Positions 1 through 8,703 of a stretch of 64,000 bases of DNA are shown here, piece by piece; positions within the stretch are counted from its first letter, which is position 1; each line of letters starts with the position of its first letter. The notes beneath the pieces are model-generated. The model worked only from the letters and a program-made list of their open reading frames with translations. It did no database searches and was not told the DNA's origin. This stretch comes from Pinibacter sp031553495 (GTDB lineage: Bacteria > Bacteroidota > Bacteroidia > Chitinophagales > Chitinophagaceae). Location of the stretch: the NCBI GenBank assembly GCA_031553495.1, contig JAVBLN010000039.1, positions 1 to 64,000 on the forward strand, in the 5' to 3' direction. Position numbers and translations under genes: made by a program.

Positions 1-139
1 CTTTACTATTGGCTACAGTGGGATTCCTTATTTTAAGGTGTTTAAGTAAATAACAGGTTTTCTAGCAAATACATTTTTATAACGGAAAGGCTAATCCCGT
101 AATGCTCGTATAGAGTTTGCGAACTAAATAATTAATCCT
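1..139 (-). repeat. Truncated copy of 350-bp inverted-repeat element
   Basis: The reverse complement of this stretch matches 61550-61691 over its whole length at roughly 85-90 percent by eye. Its inner end, TTAATCCTA at 131-139, corresponds to the terminal inverted repeat of the element at 61550-61902. The rest of this copy would lie left of the window. Confidence 0.8.
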
Positions 140-179
140 AAAAGTTTTTTTTGATAATGTAAGGAATGCTTATCCTACT

Positions 180-217
180 ACATTTTCAAATTTTCAAATT
201 AGCACATTTTCAAATTC
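180..217. repeat. Short tandem repeat, period about 8
   Basis: Units of the form ATTTTCAA follow one another downstream of the porX stop codon. It is a simple degenerate tandem array with no coding potential. Confidence 0.5.
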
Positions 218-227
218 ATTTCTCACA

Positions 228-1784
228 TTACTTACTTGTCATTTTTATAACCGGCACTATCATTTCTTCGAGGCTAATACCCCCATGCTGAAAACTGTTG
301 CGGTAATAATTCGCGAAATAATTATAGTTGTTGGGATAACACAAATAACCATCCTCTTTAGCAAAAATGAAAGAAGAATTTACAGTGGGAACCGGCAATC
401 CTGCGTCGCGGGGATCACGAAAGGCCAGCACACTTTTTTGCTCATAGTTCAAGTTACGACCGTGTTTATAGCGTAGGTTAGTGGTAGTTTGTTTATCACC
501 AATCACTTTGTGCGGCGTATTTACCCGAACACTTCCATGATCCGTAGCTAAAATGAGATTTACTTTTTTATCAGCAATCTTTTTTAGAGCCTGGTGTAGT
601 GGCGAGTGCTCAAACCAACTGGCAGTTATACTTCTGTAGCTCATTTCATCATTCGCCAGTTCTTTCAGCACTTCCATTTCGGTGCGTGCATGGCTAAGCA
701 TATCCACAAAATTGTACACAATCACGTTCAGGTCATTATTAAGAAGGTTGTGTATATTACTTACCAGCTCCTGCCCCGCGCTATGATTAAGCACTTTGGT
801 GTAGGACATTTTCAGGTTATCTTTTCCCAACCGTTTCAACTGATCTTTTAAAAATTCTTCTTCATGTAAATTTTTACCGCCTTCTTCGTCATCATTTTTC
901 CACTGAACAGGATATTTTTTTTCAATATCAATTGGCAAAAGACCGGCAAAAATAGCATTCCGGCTGTATTGCGTAGCCGTAGGTAAAATGCTGTAAAAAG
1001 AATCTTCCTGCAGTATGCGAAAACTTTCTGCGAATATTGGCTGAATGGCTTTCCATTGGTCGAACCGCAAATTATCGATAAGTACAAAAAAAGTAGGAAC
1101 GCCTTTTTCAAGATGTGGAAGTACTTTTTGTTGTAATAATGTGTGCGACATTACCGGCACATCACTACTCTTTGGGTTTATCCACAAAGTATAATTTTTA
1201 GAAACATATTTCCCAAACTCAGTGTTGGCTTCCTGCTTTTGAGTTTGGAAAACCTCACGCATTTCGGGGCTGTCGCTTTTTCTCATTTCCAGTTCCCAGT
1301 ACACCAGCTTTTTGTAAATATCCATCCATTCGTTATAATTTGGATTGCTGCTTAGCGCCATAAACAAATGCCGGAATTCCTGTTGGTATGCCGAAGTGGT
1401 TTTTTCGGCTACGAGCCGTTTATTATCCAGCGTTTTTTTTAAGCTCAACAGCACCTGGTTGGGATTAACAGGTTTAATCAAATAATCGCTTATCTGACTT
1501 CCGATCGCATCATCCATTACATTTTCCGTTTCATTTTTGGTGATCATTATAATAGGTGTATGCTGACTTATCTCTTTAATTTTTGCAAGCGTTTCAAGCC
1601 CCGAAATGCCGGGCATCGATTCATCCAGCAAAACCACATCCACCATATGATCCTTTACATAATCAATAGCATCGAAGCCGTTTGATAATGTATGCACCTC
1701 GTATCCTTTATTTTCCAAAAACATTTTTTGCGATTGAAGACTTTCCATTTCATCATCCACCCAAAGAATTGTAGCTATAGCCAT
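228..1784 (-). CDS. porX: PorX-type response regulator with PglZ domain
   Basis: This 518-residue protein has an N-terminal receiver domain (about 1-125) followed by a PglZ domain (about 160-515). In the receiver I see the acidic cluster D10-D11-E12, phospho-acceptor D54 (VVLLDES), T82 and K104 (LIKPVNP). The PglZ part has DNLRFDQW near residue 237 and ATDHGS near 417, metal-site motifs of the alkaline phosphatase superfamily. This architecture is that of PorX, which controls type IX secretion in Bacteroidota; the family has metal-dependent phosphodiesterase activity. No PorY-type kinase is adjacent, as is usual. ATG start. A protein with a T9SS sorting domain lies at 59713-60339. Family assignment is firm; the regulon is inferred. 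Confidence 0.92.
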   Translation of the reverse strand: MAIATILWVDDEMESLQSQKMFLENKGYEVHTLSNGFDAIDYVKDHMVDVVLLDESMPGISGLETLAKIKEISQHTPIIMITKNETENVMDDAIGSQISDYLIKPVNPNQVLLSLKKTLDNKRLVAEKTTSAYQQEFRHLFMALSSNPNYNEWMDIYKKLVYWELEMRKSDSPEMREVFQTQKQEANTEFGKYVSKNYTLWINPKSSDVPVMSHTLLQQKVLPHLEKGVPTFFVLIDNLRFDQWKAIQPIFAESFRILQEDSFYSILPTATQYSRNAIFAGLLPIDIEKKYPVQWKNDDEEGGKNLHEEEFLKDQLKRLGKDNLKMSYTKVLNHSAGQELVSNIHNLLNNDLNVIVYNFVDMLSHARTEMEVLKELANDEMSYRSITASWFEHSPLHQALKKIADKKVNLILATDHGSVRVNTPHKVIGDKQTTTNLRYKHGRNLNYEQKSVLAFRDPRDAGLPVPTVNSSFIFAKEDGYLCYPNNYNYFANYYRNSFQHGGISLEEMIVPVIKMTSK

Positions 1785-1854
1785 TTAAAATGATTTTATT
1801 TCTTATGTAAAAATTCAAGATTCAATACAAATTTTGCAGTGGAACCAGGTGTAT

Positions 1855-1935
1855 ATTTTTTTATGGACCGGGCATTATTGCTACTATTAAGCTTTACTTG
1901 CGTCGCACTCTTGTACGGTAGTAATTCTATTGAGC
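1855..1935 (+). repeat. Interspersed repeat R, copy 1
   Basis: A T-run is followed by GGACCGGGC, GCTACTATTAAGC, a TTGCGTCGCACTCTTGTAC centre and GTAATTCTATTGAGC. With copy 2 it fills the 366-bp gap between porX and the DinB-like gene; the two copies are inverted relative to each other. Confidence 0.85.
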
Positions 1936-1983
1936 AATGTGCAGGCACTGTAAAATATCATATACCTGTTGATTTTTTTAGTA

Positions 1984-2061
1984 GTTCAATAGCAATTCAA
2001 ATGTTGAACGGAGCGTCGCAACCAAAGCCCAATCAGGGCTTTGCCGCCGGTTCCCCAAAAA
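1984..2061 (-). repeat. Interspersed repeat R, copy 2 (GCCC-hairpin variant)
   Basis: On the minus strand it reads GGGAACCGGCGGC, the hairpin module AGCCCTGATTGGGCT, TTGCGACGC, then TTGAATTGCTATTGAAC. The left module differs from copy 1 but the order of parts is the same. Confidence 0.8.
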
Positions 2062-2150
2062 GTCAGATTTTATTCTACCGCAAAATCCGGGTTCAAAAGA
2101 GCGTCTTCAAATCACATACTTTATGTTGTTGCACAATTCTTAAATGTGCT

Positions 2151-2642
2151 TTATTCTTTTGGGGCCTCCATTCCTATTGCGGCCCATTCTTCTTTGGCAG
2201 GGCCATACACACCGGGAACTTTTAGCCCTGCAAGCCTCATCAATACAGTCATTTGTCCACGATGGTGACATTGATGCGCAACCAATGAGATCAGCGTAAA
2301 GCCTTTCGTCCATGTTTCGCCAAACAGTGTTATTTCATCACTCATCGATTCGTCGGTCCAGTTTTCTTCCACTGCCGCCAGCAGTTTATCGGCTTCTTCG
2401 GTGTAGGCATTCGCCAGTTCTTTTGCTGTTGCCAGCGTTCCGGTTCTTTCGGTTACCGGCAGGCCGGCCGCGGCTCCCATTTCGCCAATAGTGCGCACAA
2501 GATGATTTGCCAACATACCGGGTGTTCTTACATTTTCATTAAATTTTGTATCAAGAGCTTCGTTAGTAAGCGCTTCAAAAATTGTTACGGTGGCTTTTGT
2601 TTCGCTTTGCCATAATGCTGTGAATTCTTTAATGGTAAACAT
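2151..2642 (-). CDS. DinB-superfamily protein
   Basis: The 163-residue protein has the length and helical look of DinB/YfiT four-helix-bundle proteins. Three putative metal-binding histidines are visible: H47 (ANHLV), and H123 and H127 in AHQCHHRGQ, matching the family H...HxxxH arrangement. Members are metal-dependent thiol transferases or similar small-molecule enzymes; the substrate cannot be read from sequence. No signal peptide. It stands alone, flanked downstream by two R repeats and upstream by the divergent HD-domain gene. Confidence 0.85.
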   Translation of the reverse strand: MFTIKEFTALWQSETKATVTIFEALTNEALDTKFNENVRTPGMLANHLVRTIGEMGAAAGLPVTERTGTLATAKELANAYTEEADKLLAAVEENWTDESMSDEITLFGETWTKGFTLISLVAHQCHHRGQMTVLMRLAGLKVPGVYGPAKEEWAAIGMEAPKE

Positions 2643-2791
2643 AATTTTTATTAGGGTTTTATGAAATGATGAAAAAATAGTTAAGGAACAATTTTGATCC
2701 GGTTACTAAAGCTTATTCAAATATATATTTTCCACACAGTAATTGTACATTTGATTTTTTCTAATAATTAATTTAACAAAGCAAAAACAGC

Positions 2792-4012
2792 ATGTCTGGT
2801 ATTACCAGGAAAATAATAAACGACCCTGTATACGGTTTTATCACAATAGATCATCCGCTTCTGTTGCAAATAATTGCGCATCCGTATTATCAAAGATTGC
2901 GTCGCATTCATCAAATGGCATTCGCATCGCTGGTGTATCCCGGCGCCGAGCATACCAGGTTGCACCATTCTTTGGGAGCATATCATTTAATGTGCAACGC
3001 TATTAACGAGTTGAAGAACAAGCGTGTAGAAATTACGCCGGAAGAAGAACTGGGTGCTAAAATCGCCATTTTACTGCACGATATTGGTCATGGCCCGTTT
3101 TCACATGCACTGGAAAAAACATTGATTGAAAAAGTGCATCACGAAAAAATTTCGCTGCTTATTATGCAGCACTTCAATAAAGTGTTTGAAGGGAAGCTGG
3201 CAACAGCTATAAGCATTTTTACCAACCAATATCATAAACCTTTTTTACACCAGCTTGTATCGGGACAGCTTGATGTGGACCGGATGGATTATTTAACCAG
3301 GGATAGTTTTTATACCGGCGTTTCGGAAGGTGTTATAGGCTATGACCGCATTTTAAAAATGCTTACCGTGCATAATGGCGAGCTGATGGTGGAAGAAAAA
3401 GGCATTTATTCAATAGAAAAATTTCTAGTAGCGCGACGCCTTATGTATTGGCAGGTGTATTTACACAAAACGGTTTTAAGCGCCGAAATGATGCTGGTAA
3501 AAACCATTACAAGAGCAAAAGAACTGGTAAGAAATAATATACCGGTAGAGTGTACTACACCGGTTTTCGATTTCTTTTTGCATGATACGTCGGCAGACGA
3601 AAAGCTGGAAGATCACCTTGAAAAATTCTGCCTGCTGGATGATTCAGATATCATCAGCACTTTTAAGAAATGGATGTCGCATCCAGATAAAACACTTTCG
3701 TTTTTAAGTTCATCCATTATAAACCGGCAATTATTTAAACTGAAACTTTTTCCCGATCCTATTGATCCGTGGTATGAAAACGAATTGAAAGAGAAAGTTT
3801 GCACCACTCTCAATATCTCTGAAAGTGATTCGGAATATTATGTTTTCAGTGGTGAAGCCAAAAACACTACATACGACCCAACAGAGGAAAGCATAAATAT
3901 TTTGTTCAAAGACGGAAGCGTAAGAGACATTTCAAAAGTGGACAATGCATTAATTCACCGGAATTTATCGAGCCCTGTAAAAAAACACTACATTTGCTTT
4001 CCTGATGTTTAA
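2792..4012 (+). CDS. HD-domain phosphohydrolase
   Basis: The 406-residue cytosolic protein carries an HD domain in its first 170 residues: HTRLHHSLG near residue 52, LLHDIGHGPFSH near 95 (the HD doublet) and a distal QLDVDRMDYL near 165 that supplies the last metal ligand. This pattern belongs to the SAMHD1/dGTPase-like group (COG1078), whose members hydrolyse (d)NTPs or other nucleotides with a divalent metal. The remaining 230 residues are less conserved. The gene is followed by lpxD on the same strand after 69 bp and may be cotranscribed. Substrate unknown. Confidence 0.88.
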   Translation: MSGITRKIINDPVYGFITIDHPLLLQIIAHPYYQRLRRIHQMAFASLVYPGAEHTRLHHSLGAYHLMCNAINELKNKRVEITPEEELGAKIAILLHDIGHGPFSHALEKTLIEKVHHEKISLLIMQHFNKVFEGKLATAISIFTNQYHKPFLHQLVSGQLDVDRMDYLTRDSFYTGVSEGVIGYDRILKMLTVHNGELMVEEKGIYSIEKFLVARRLMYWQVYLHKTVLSAEMMLVKTITRAKELVRNNIPVECTTPVFDFFLHDTSADEKLEDHLEKFCLLDDSDIISTFKKWMSHPDKTLSFLSSSIINRQLFKLKLFPDPIDPWYENELKEKVCTTLNISESDSEYYVFSGEAKNTTYDPTEESINILFKDGSVRDISKVDNALIHRNLSSPVKKHYICFPDV

Positions 4013-4081
4013 TAAGATTTCATAAAGTGATGTTTTCTAAAAGTTTAAACATCAACCTCTTAACAAGTTATAATATTGAGT

Positions 4082-5137
4082 ATGCAATTCTCTGCGGCCC
4101 AAATCGCAATGCTGGTTAATGGTACGGTTGAAGGTAATGCCGAAGCCACGGTAAGCTCATTTGGGAAAATTGAAGAAGCCGTAAAAGGTCAGTTATCATT
4201 TTTAGCTAATCCGAAATACGAAGAACATTTATACACCACCTCCGCTTCCGTTATTATTATAAATGAAGCTCAGGAATTAAGGGAAGCCATCAGTGCCACG
4301 CTTATACGCGTACCGGATGCCTATTCGGCTTTTGCCACATTATTATCCAAATACCAGGAAATAATGACGCAGCAGTTAACAGGTATTCAGCAACCGGCAT
4401 ACATTTCCTCCACCGCGAAAACAGGAGAAAATGTTTTCATAGGCGCTTTTGCATACCTTGGCGAAAATGTGGTGATTGGCAATAATGTAAAAATTTTTCC
4501 CGGCGCTTTTATTGGCAATAACGTAAAAGTTGGCGATAGCACTATACTGCATGCAGGAGTAAAAATTTATCACGATTGCGTGTTGGGAAAAAATGTAACC
4601 GTACATGCCGGTACTGTTATTGGAAGCGATGGATTTGGGTTTGCTCCAAAGGCCGATGGTTCTTTCCAAAAAGTGCCACAAATAGGAAATGTGGTGGTTG
4701 AAGACAATGTGGAAATAGGCGCCAATTCAACTATTGACAGGGCCACTATTGGTTCCACACTTATAAAAAGCGGCGCCAAACTCGATAACCTTATACAAGT
4801 GGCGCACAATGTGGAAGTAGGCAATAACACTGTAATGGCCGCTCAAAGCGGCGTAAGCGGCAGCACCAAACTGGGCAACAATGTAATGGTTGGCGGACAG
4901 GCCGGAATAGTGGGGCATATAACCATTGCCGCCGGCAGCAAAATAAACGCTCAAAGCGGCGTTAGCAAATCCATTAAAACGCCAAACACGGCCGTAACCG
5001 GCTCGCCCGCTTATGATTATACCAGCGCATTGCGCAGCCAGGCGCTCAACCGCAATCTTCCGGAAATGGAACGCAGGCTAAATCAACTTGAGCAGTTGGT
5101 AAAACAATTGCTGAAAGTGGAAAGCGGTAGAGAGTAG
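4082..5137 (+). CDS. lpxD: UDP-3-O-acylglucosamine N-acyltransferase LpxD
   Basis: LpxD adds the N-linked 3-hydroxyacyl chain to UDP-3-O-acylglucosamine in lipid A synthesis. An N-terminal uridine-binding domain (about 1-100) is followed by a long run of hexapeptide repeats (IGNNVKIF, VGDSTIL and similar) forming a left-handed beta helix, with the catalytic histidine in IQVAHNVEVG near residue 245. A short helical tail ends the protein. Length of 351 is normal for Bacteroidota. An in-frame TTG exists two codons upstream at 4076; the ATG at 4082 is the likelier start. In many Bacteroidota lpxD clusters with lpxC/lpxA; here it is alone behind the HD gene. Confidence 0.93.
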   Translation: MQFSAAQIAMLVNGTVEGNAEATVSSFGKIEEAVKGQLSFLANPKYEEHLYTTSASVIIINEAQELREAISATLIRVPDAYSAFATLLSKYQEIMTQQLTGIQQPAYISSTAKTGENVFIGAFAYLGENVVIGNNVKIFPGAFIGNNVKVGDSTILHAGVKIYHDCVLGKNVTVHAGTVIGSDGFGFAPKADGSFQKVPQIGNVVVEDNVEIGANSTIDRATIGSTLIKSGAKLDNLIQVAHNVEVGNNTVMAAQSGVSGSTKLGNNVMVGGQAGIVGHITIAAGSKINAQSGVSKSIKTPNTAVTGSPAYDYTSALRSQALNRNLPEMERRLNQLEQLVKQLLKVESGRE

Positions 5138-5143
5138 AGACCT

Positions 5144-8041
5144 TTACAATTCCATTAAAAATTCTACCAGGTTTTTATCGTGGTCCAGGCACAGTTTTTT
5201 TCTAAGCCTGTAGCGGCGAATTTCCACACCACGAATCGTTATGTTTAAAATAGAGGCAATCTCTTTACTGGTCATATTCATTCGCAAATAGGCGCACATC
5301 TTCAAATCGCTGGGAGAAAGCTTCGGATGCATGGCTTTTATTTTTTTGAAAAAATTTTCATGCGCTTCATCGAAGCTATTTTCAAAAAGATCCCAATCGC
5401 GTTCATCATTCATTCCGTCATTTATAACCTTCTGAATTCTTTTTATTTGGTCTAACGAAAGTTTTTTGCCATCCTTATCTTTCAGTGCCATTACCTCATC
5501 ACTTATTTTCTGCAGCAACTCATTTTTAGAAACTATATTTATGGCAGAATTAGCAAGCTCCCTGTTTTTGGCAGCCAGGTCGGCTTCCAGTTGATGGGTT
5601 TTAATTTGGGCTATACGCTGCTCATTGGCTTCACGTTCTTTTCTCAACGAATCTTCCTTTTCCTTTTCATGGGTTTCCCATAGCTTTTTCTGCTGCTTTA
5701 TTAATTTTTTATTATGCAAATGATGAAAGAAAATTATAACCGACGCGGCCAATATTAAATATCCGAAATACGCCCACACTGTAGAATACCAAGGCGGTAA
5801 AATGGTGAACTGATATGTGGTAATGGGAGTAATAAACTCGCCATTGATCTTTGCTCTTACGAGGAACTGATAATTTCCATGTCTGAGATTGGTGAATTCT
5901 CTTAATGTAATGGGGCTCCACTCCGACCACAGTTTTGAATAGCCTTTAAGCTGGTATTGATATTGAATGTTGGCGTTCTTATAGTACGGAAGCGAATAGG
6001 TAATAGAAATGTTGTTTTGACTAAAAGGGATCTGTACTATAGAAAGGGCAAAATTACTTTCAGTAATAGTAGTGGCTCTTTCCGTTATGTTCTTTACACT
6101 TTGTATCAACACTTTGGGATAATCGATTTTCTTTAATCGCACATCTGTGCTGTAAATAGCAAATCCATCATCGATACTTATTAGAAAAAGCGAATCGTTT
6201 ATTTTATTGATGTTTTCATAAAAGTCTATCATTTTGCCGGACAGCATGCTGAATGTGCTTGAATCTATCTCTACATTTCCGGCCTGGGGAATATCTACAA
6301 ATGCAATTCTTCCGTGATCGATGAACCAATATTGCCTATCGTTGGCTTTAATAATGTTACTGGCAGAATTAAAAGAGCCCAGTTTTTTATTAAGCTGATC
6401 GTATCTTATAAAGTTGTCATTAATTTCATCATAAGTATAAATTCCTTGTTTCGACAAGAAAACGATTTGGTCGTTGAATTTTTGTACACCTATTTTCAGA
6501 TTTGAGGGCAGCCCGTTCTTATCATCATAATATTTTAGTGAAGCCACATGCGTAAGATCATCGCTCAGTTTTAGTTTATACAGCCCTTTGTATGGATGTC
6601 CCACCCAAAGCTGACCTTTTGAATCCTGCTCAATATAACGAACACCATCACTAAAGCCCGACACAGCATTTGAAAATACCCATTTGCCATTTTCAATTTT
6701 ATATATTACCAACCCTGTATATGTGCCCTGCACCAAAAAGTCGGGCTTGTTATTTAGTTTTTTTATTATCCAGCCGCCGCCATTGTCCGATATTTTAATA
6801 ATGGATGTTCCTTCAATTCTGTATGTTTTCTCGTTGTGGCAACTTATGAGCTGATTATCTATCAGTGTTAGTCCCCACACCTGTCCTTCAGATCCGTTTA
6901 TAAGTTTAAAATCAAATGATCTGAGCCGGTTAGCATTATCCGTAATCCAGTCGCTATAAAAAACGCCAAGATTTGTTGCGAGATAAATTTTCCCATTATA
7001 TACCTGGCTCGAATAAATGGTACCCAACAATCCCTTTTGATCGAAGTAATAGCTTAATGGAGAATTTAGTTCTATCCTGTCAATACCGTTATCAAGCCCC
7101 ATCCAAACATCCTGCATATCGTCCACATACAGGCTAAGTACCGTATTATTCTGCAACCCCGTGGTTTTATTGATCTGTTGAACAACGCTCCCGGTTGTAT
7201 CAAGAATTACAATACCATTTAAGATAGTACCAAATGCGAAATATTTATTGTCGATAGTTACTCCGTTATTAAGTTGGCCGGCTTTAAGCAGCCCGTCTGC
7301 CCCGGTACGCCAGGGAATAAATGAGTTGCCATCGTACAAAAACAAACCATCATTTCGGGTTCCAATGAGGTATGTATTCTTTCTAAATGGTAAAATTGAC
7401 AGAATGCCCGAACTACCCAAAGCCTGACTTCCTTCAACAAATTTTAAATTATTTCCGGAAAGCTCAAACAGACCTTTATGTATTACTTCCACAAAAAATT
7501 TCCTGTCAGCTTTAAACAAAAAAAGAAGCGGTCGTTCCGGATCAAATACAATGGTTATTTTATTGTTTTCATAAATGTAAATGCGGGCAAACGACTGGAA
7601 AAGAATTCTATCTCCATCAAAATAAATTTTCCAGATTTCATCTTTATTCATCAATCCACCCGGAACCAGGTTCACTAAAGATGTATATTGAAAAACACCT
7701 TCGTCATCATAAGACCAATATCCAAACTCCCCAAAACCACCCACATACACTTTCCCTTTTTTATCGGAAGCCGCCACACGAACAATCTGCCTATCCGGCA
7801 TCTCATTCAGTTTCCAGTGTTGGCCATCATAAGACAGCAGGCCATTGGCATTGCCATAATACATTACGCCATTTTCATCTTTGGTAACAGACCAGTTTTG
7901 GTTACCGGCTTTATATTTTTCTTTGGTATAGTTCTGAACATACGGAATTCCAATGCTCTTGATTTCCATAGCCCCTAATGGCTTAGTTATACAAAAACTA
8001 ACAAGCAAAACAGTTAATAAACACTTTACGGATACCCACAT
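5144..8041 (-). CDS. Propeller/Y_Y_Y sensor with C-terminal LuxR-type HTH
   Basis: The 965-residue protein starts with a signal sequence. A long periplasmic region (about 30-690) has two-component-regulator propeller repeats (for example LYVDDMQDVWMGLDNGIDRI and GQLWVGHPYKGLYKL). A Y_Y_Y domain follows (about 695-760, with YQLKGYSKLWSEWS), then one membrane helix near 770-790, a charged coiled coil (about 795-870) and a LuxR-like helix-turn-helix (MTSKEIASILNITIRGVEIR) at the end. No histidine-kinase or receiver domain is present, so signal and DNA binding are joined in one membrane protein. Such proteins are common in Bacteroidota and often sense carbohydrates; the ligand is unknown. It ends 6 bp from the end of lpxD, convergent. 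Confidence 0.88.
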   Translation of the reverse strand: MWVSVKCLLTVLLVSFCITKPLGAMEIKSIGIPYVQNYTKEKYKAGNQNWSVTKDENGVMYYGNANGLLSYDGQHWKLNEMPDRQIVRVAASDKKGKVYVGGFGEFGYWSYDDEGVFQYTSLVNLVPGGLMNKDEIWKIYFDGDRILFQSFARIYIYENNKITIVFDPERPLLFLFKADRKFFVEVIHKGLFELSGNNLKFVEGSQALGSSGILSILPFRKNTYLIGTRNDGLFLYDGNSFIPWRTGADGLLKAGQLNNGVTIDNKYFAFGTILNGIVILDTTGSVVQQINKTTGLQNNTVLSLYVDDMQDVWMGLDNGIDRIELNSPLSYYFDQKGLLGTIYSSQVYNGKIYLATNLGVFYSDWITDNANRLRSFDFKLINGSEGQVWGLTLIDNQLISCHNEKTYRIEGTSIIKISDNGGGWIIKKLNNKPDFLVQGTYTGLVIYKIENGKWVFSNAVSGFSDGVRYIEQDSKGQLWVGHPYKGLYKLKLSDDLTHVASLKYYDDKNGLPSNLKIGVQKFNDQIVFLSKQGIYTYDEINDNFIRYDQLNKKLGSFNSASNIIKANDRQYWFIDHGRIAFVDIPQAGNVEIDSSTFSMLSGKMIDFYENINKINDSLFLISIDDGFAIYSTDVRLKKIDYPKVLIQSVKNITERATTITESNFALSIVQIPFSQNNISITYSLPYYKNANIQYQYQLKGYSKLWSEWSPITLREFTNLRHGNYQFLVRAKINGEFITPITTYQFTILPPWYSTVWAYFGYLILAASVIIFFHHLHNKKLIKQQKKLWETHEKEKEDSLRKEREANEQRIAQIKTHQLEADLAAKNRELANSAINIVSKNELLQKISDEVMALKDKDGKKLSLDQIKRIQKVINDGMNDERDWDLFENSFDEAHENFFKKIKAMHPKLSPSDLKMCAYLRMNMTSKEIASILNITIRGVEIRRYRLRKKLCLDHDKNLVEFLMEL

Positions 8042-8311
8042 ATTTCAATATTGTCAATACTTTTAGAAAGCAAATGTTTTAAATAACATTTACAGGCAGG
8101 AAAGTAGGTTGGTATAGGTTACATCTGAGCCAAAAAGCAAAAATAATTAGTGCAAGCCACTTCAGCAATGCCATCTTCAAAGCTGCTGCGTGTGTCTTTT
8201 TTGCCAGGTTTCTGGATTTCTTTTTGCTATAATCAAATATTTTATAATGCTAGCCGAAAATCAAAACTCAAAAAAGGATAAGGTGAAGCCGGATGTGGAA
8301 ACGGTTGAGCA

Positions 8312-8356
8312 ATTTTTTTGGGGCTCCGGCCGCGGTTTTACTATGATCATAGTTAC
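8312..8356 (+). repeat. Fragment of repeat R (left module only)
   Basis: A T-run followed by GGGGCTCCGGCCGCGG and TTTTACTATGATC resembles the left end of R, without the central TTGTGTCAC-type block. Confidence 0.5.
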
Positions 8357-8387
8357 TTAATTTTTGTCCTAAGTGAAAGCTGTGATC

Positions 8388-8466
8388 TTTTTATGGTACG
8401 AACTACAGCTTTTCATGGCATCATCGTTGCGTCGCAATCACTTCATCTGTAGTATTTCATGGCAAC
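8388..8466 (+). repeat. Interspersed repeat R, copy 3 (CATGGCATC variant)
   Basis: Reads GGTACGAAC, TTTTCATGGCATCATCG, TTGCGTCGCAATCACTTCATC and GTAGTATTTCATGGC. The same TGTGATCTTTTT lead-in is found before the copy at 44432. Confidence 0.8.
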
Positions 8467-8534
8467 GTTGGTCTGCTTCACAAAATTTTGCTTATAACTC
8501 ACAAACAGTTTTCCGGCAGTTGATTTTTTCCAAT

Positions 8535-8609
8535 GTTCAATAGATATTCAACTGCTGAACGGAGCGTCGCAACCAAAGCCCAATCAGGGCTCTGCCGCCG
8601 ACTTCCCAA
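8535..8609 (-). repeat. Interspersed repeat R, copy 4 (GCCC-hairpin variant)
   Basis: Minus strand: CGGCGGCAGAGCCCTGATTG, GGTTGCGACGCTCCGTTCA, ending in CTATTGAAC. Very close to copy 2. Confidence 0.8.
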
Positions 8610-8703
8610 CAAAACCATAAAAATTTATTCTACTGCAAAACCTGTGTTGAAAACCTGATTTTTTTTAACCCTCAACTCATGTATTTCAAATGTTGCCGTT
8701 GCT

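Larger units (their letters stand above)
8042..8703. other. Repeat-rich intergenic region with a short orphan ORF
   Basis: 662 bp without a convincing gene. It holds a fragment of R (8312-8356), an R copy (8388-8466) and an inverted R copy (8535-8609). A 37-codon ORF at 8247-8360 (+) begins MLAENQNSKKDKVKPDVE and runs into the R fragment, so it may be the 5-prime stub of a gene cut by the repeat. I cannot assign it to a family. Confidence 0.5.

Noticed and set aside
1839..2225. 128-codon plus-strand ORF between porX and the DinB-like gene
   Set aside because: It runs through two R copies and into the 3-prime end of the DinB-like gene on the other strand; no family resemblance.
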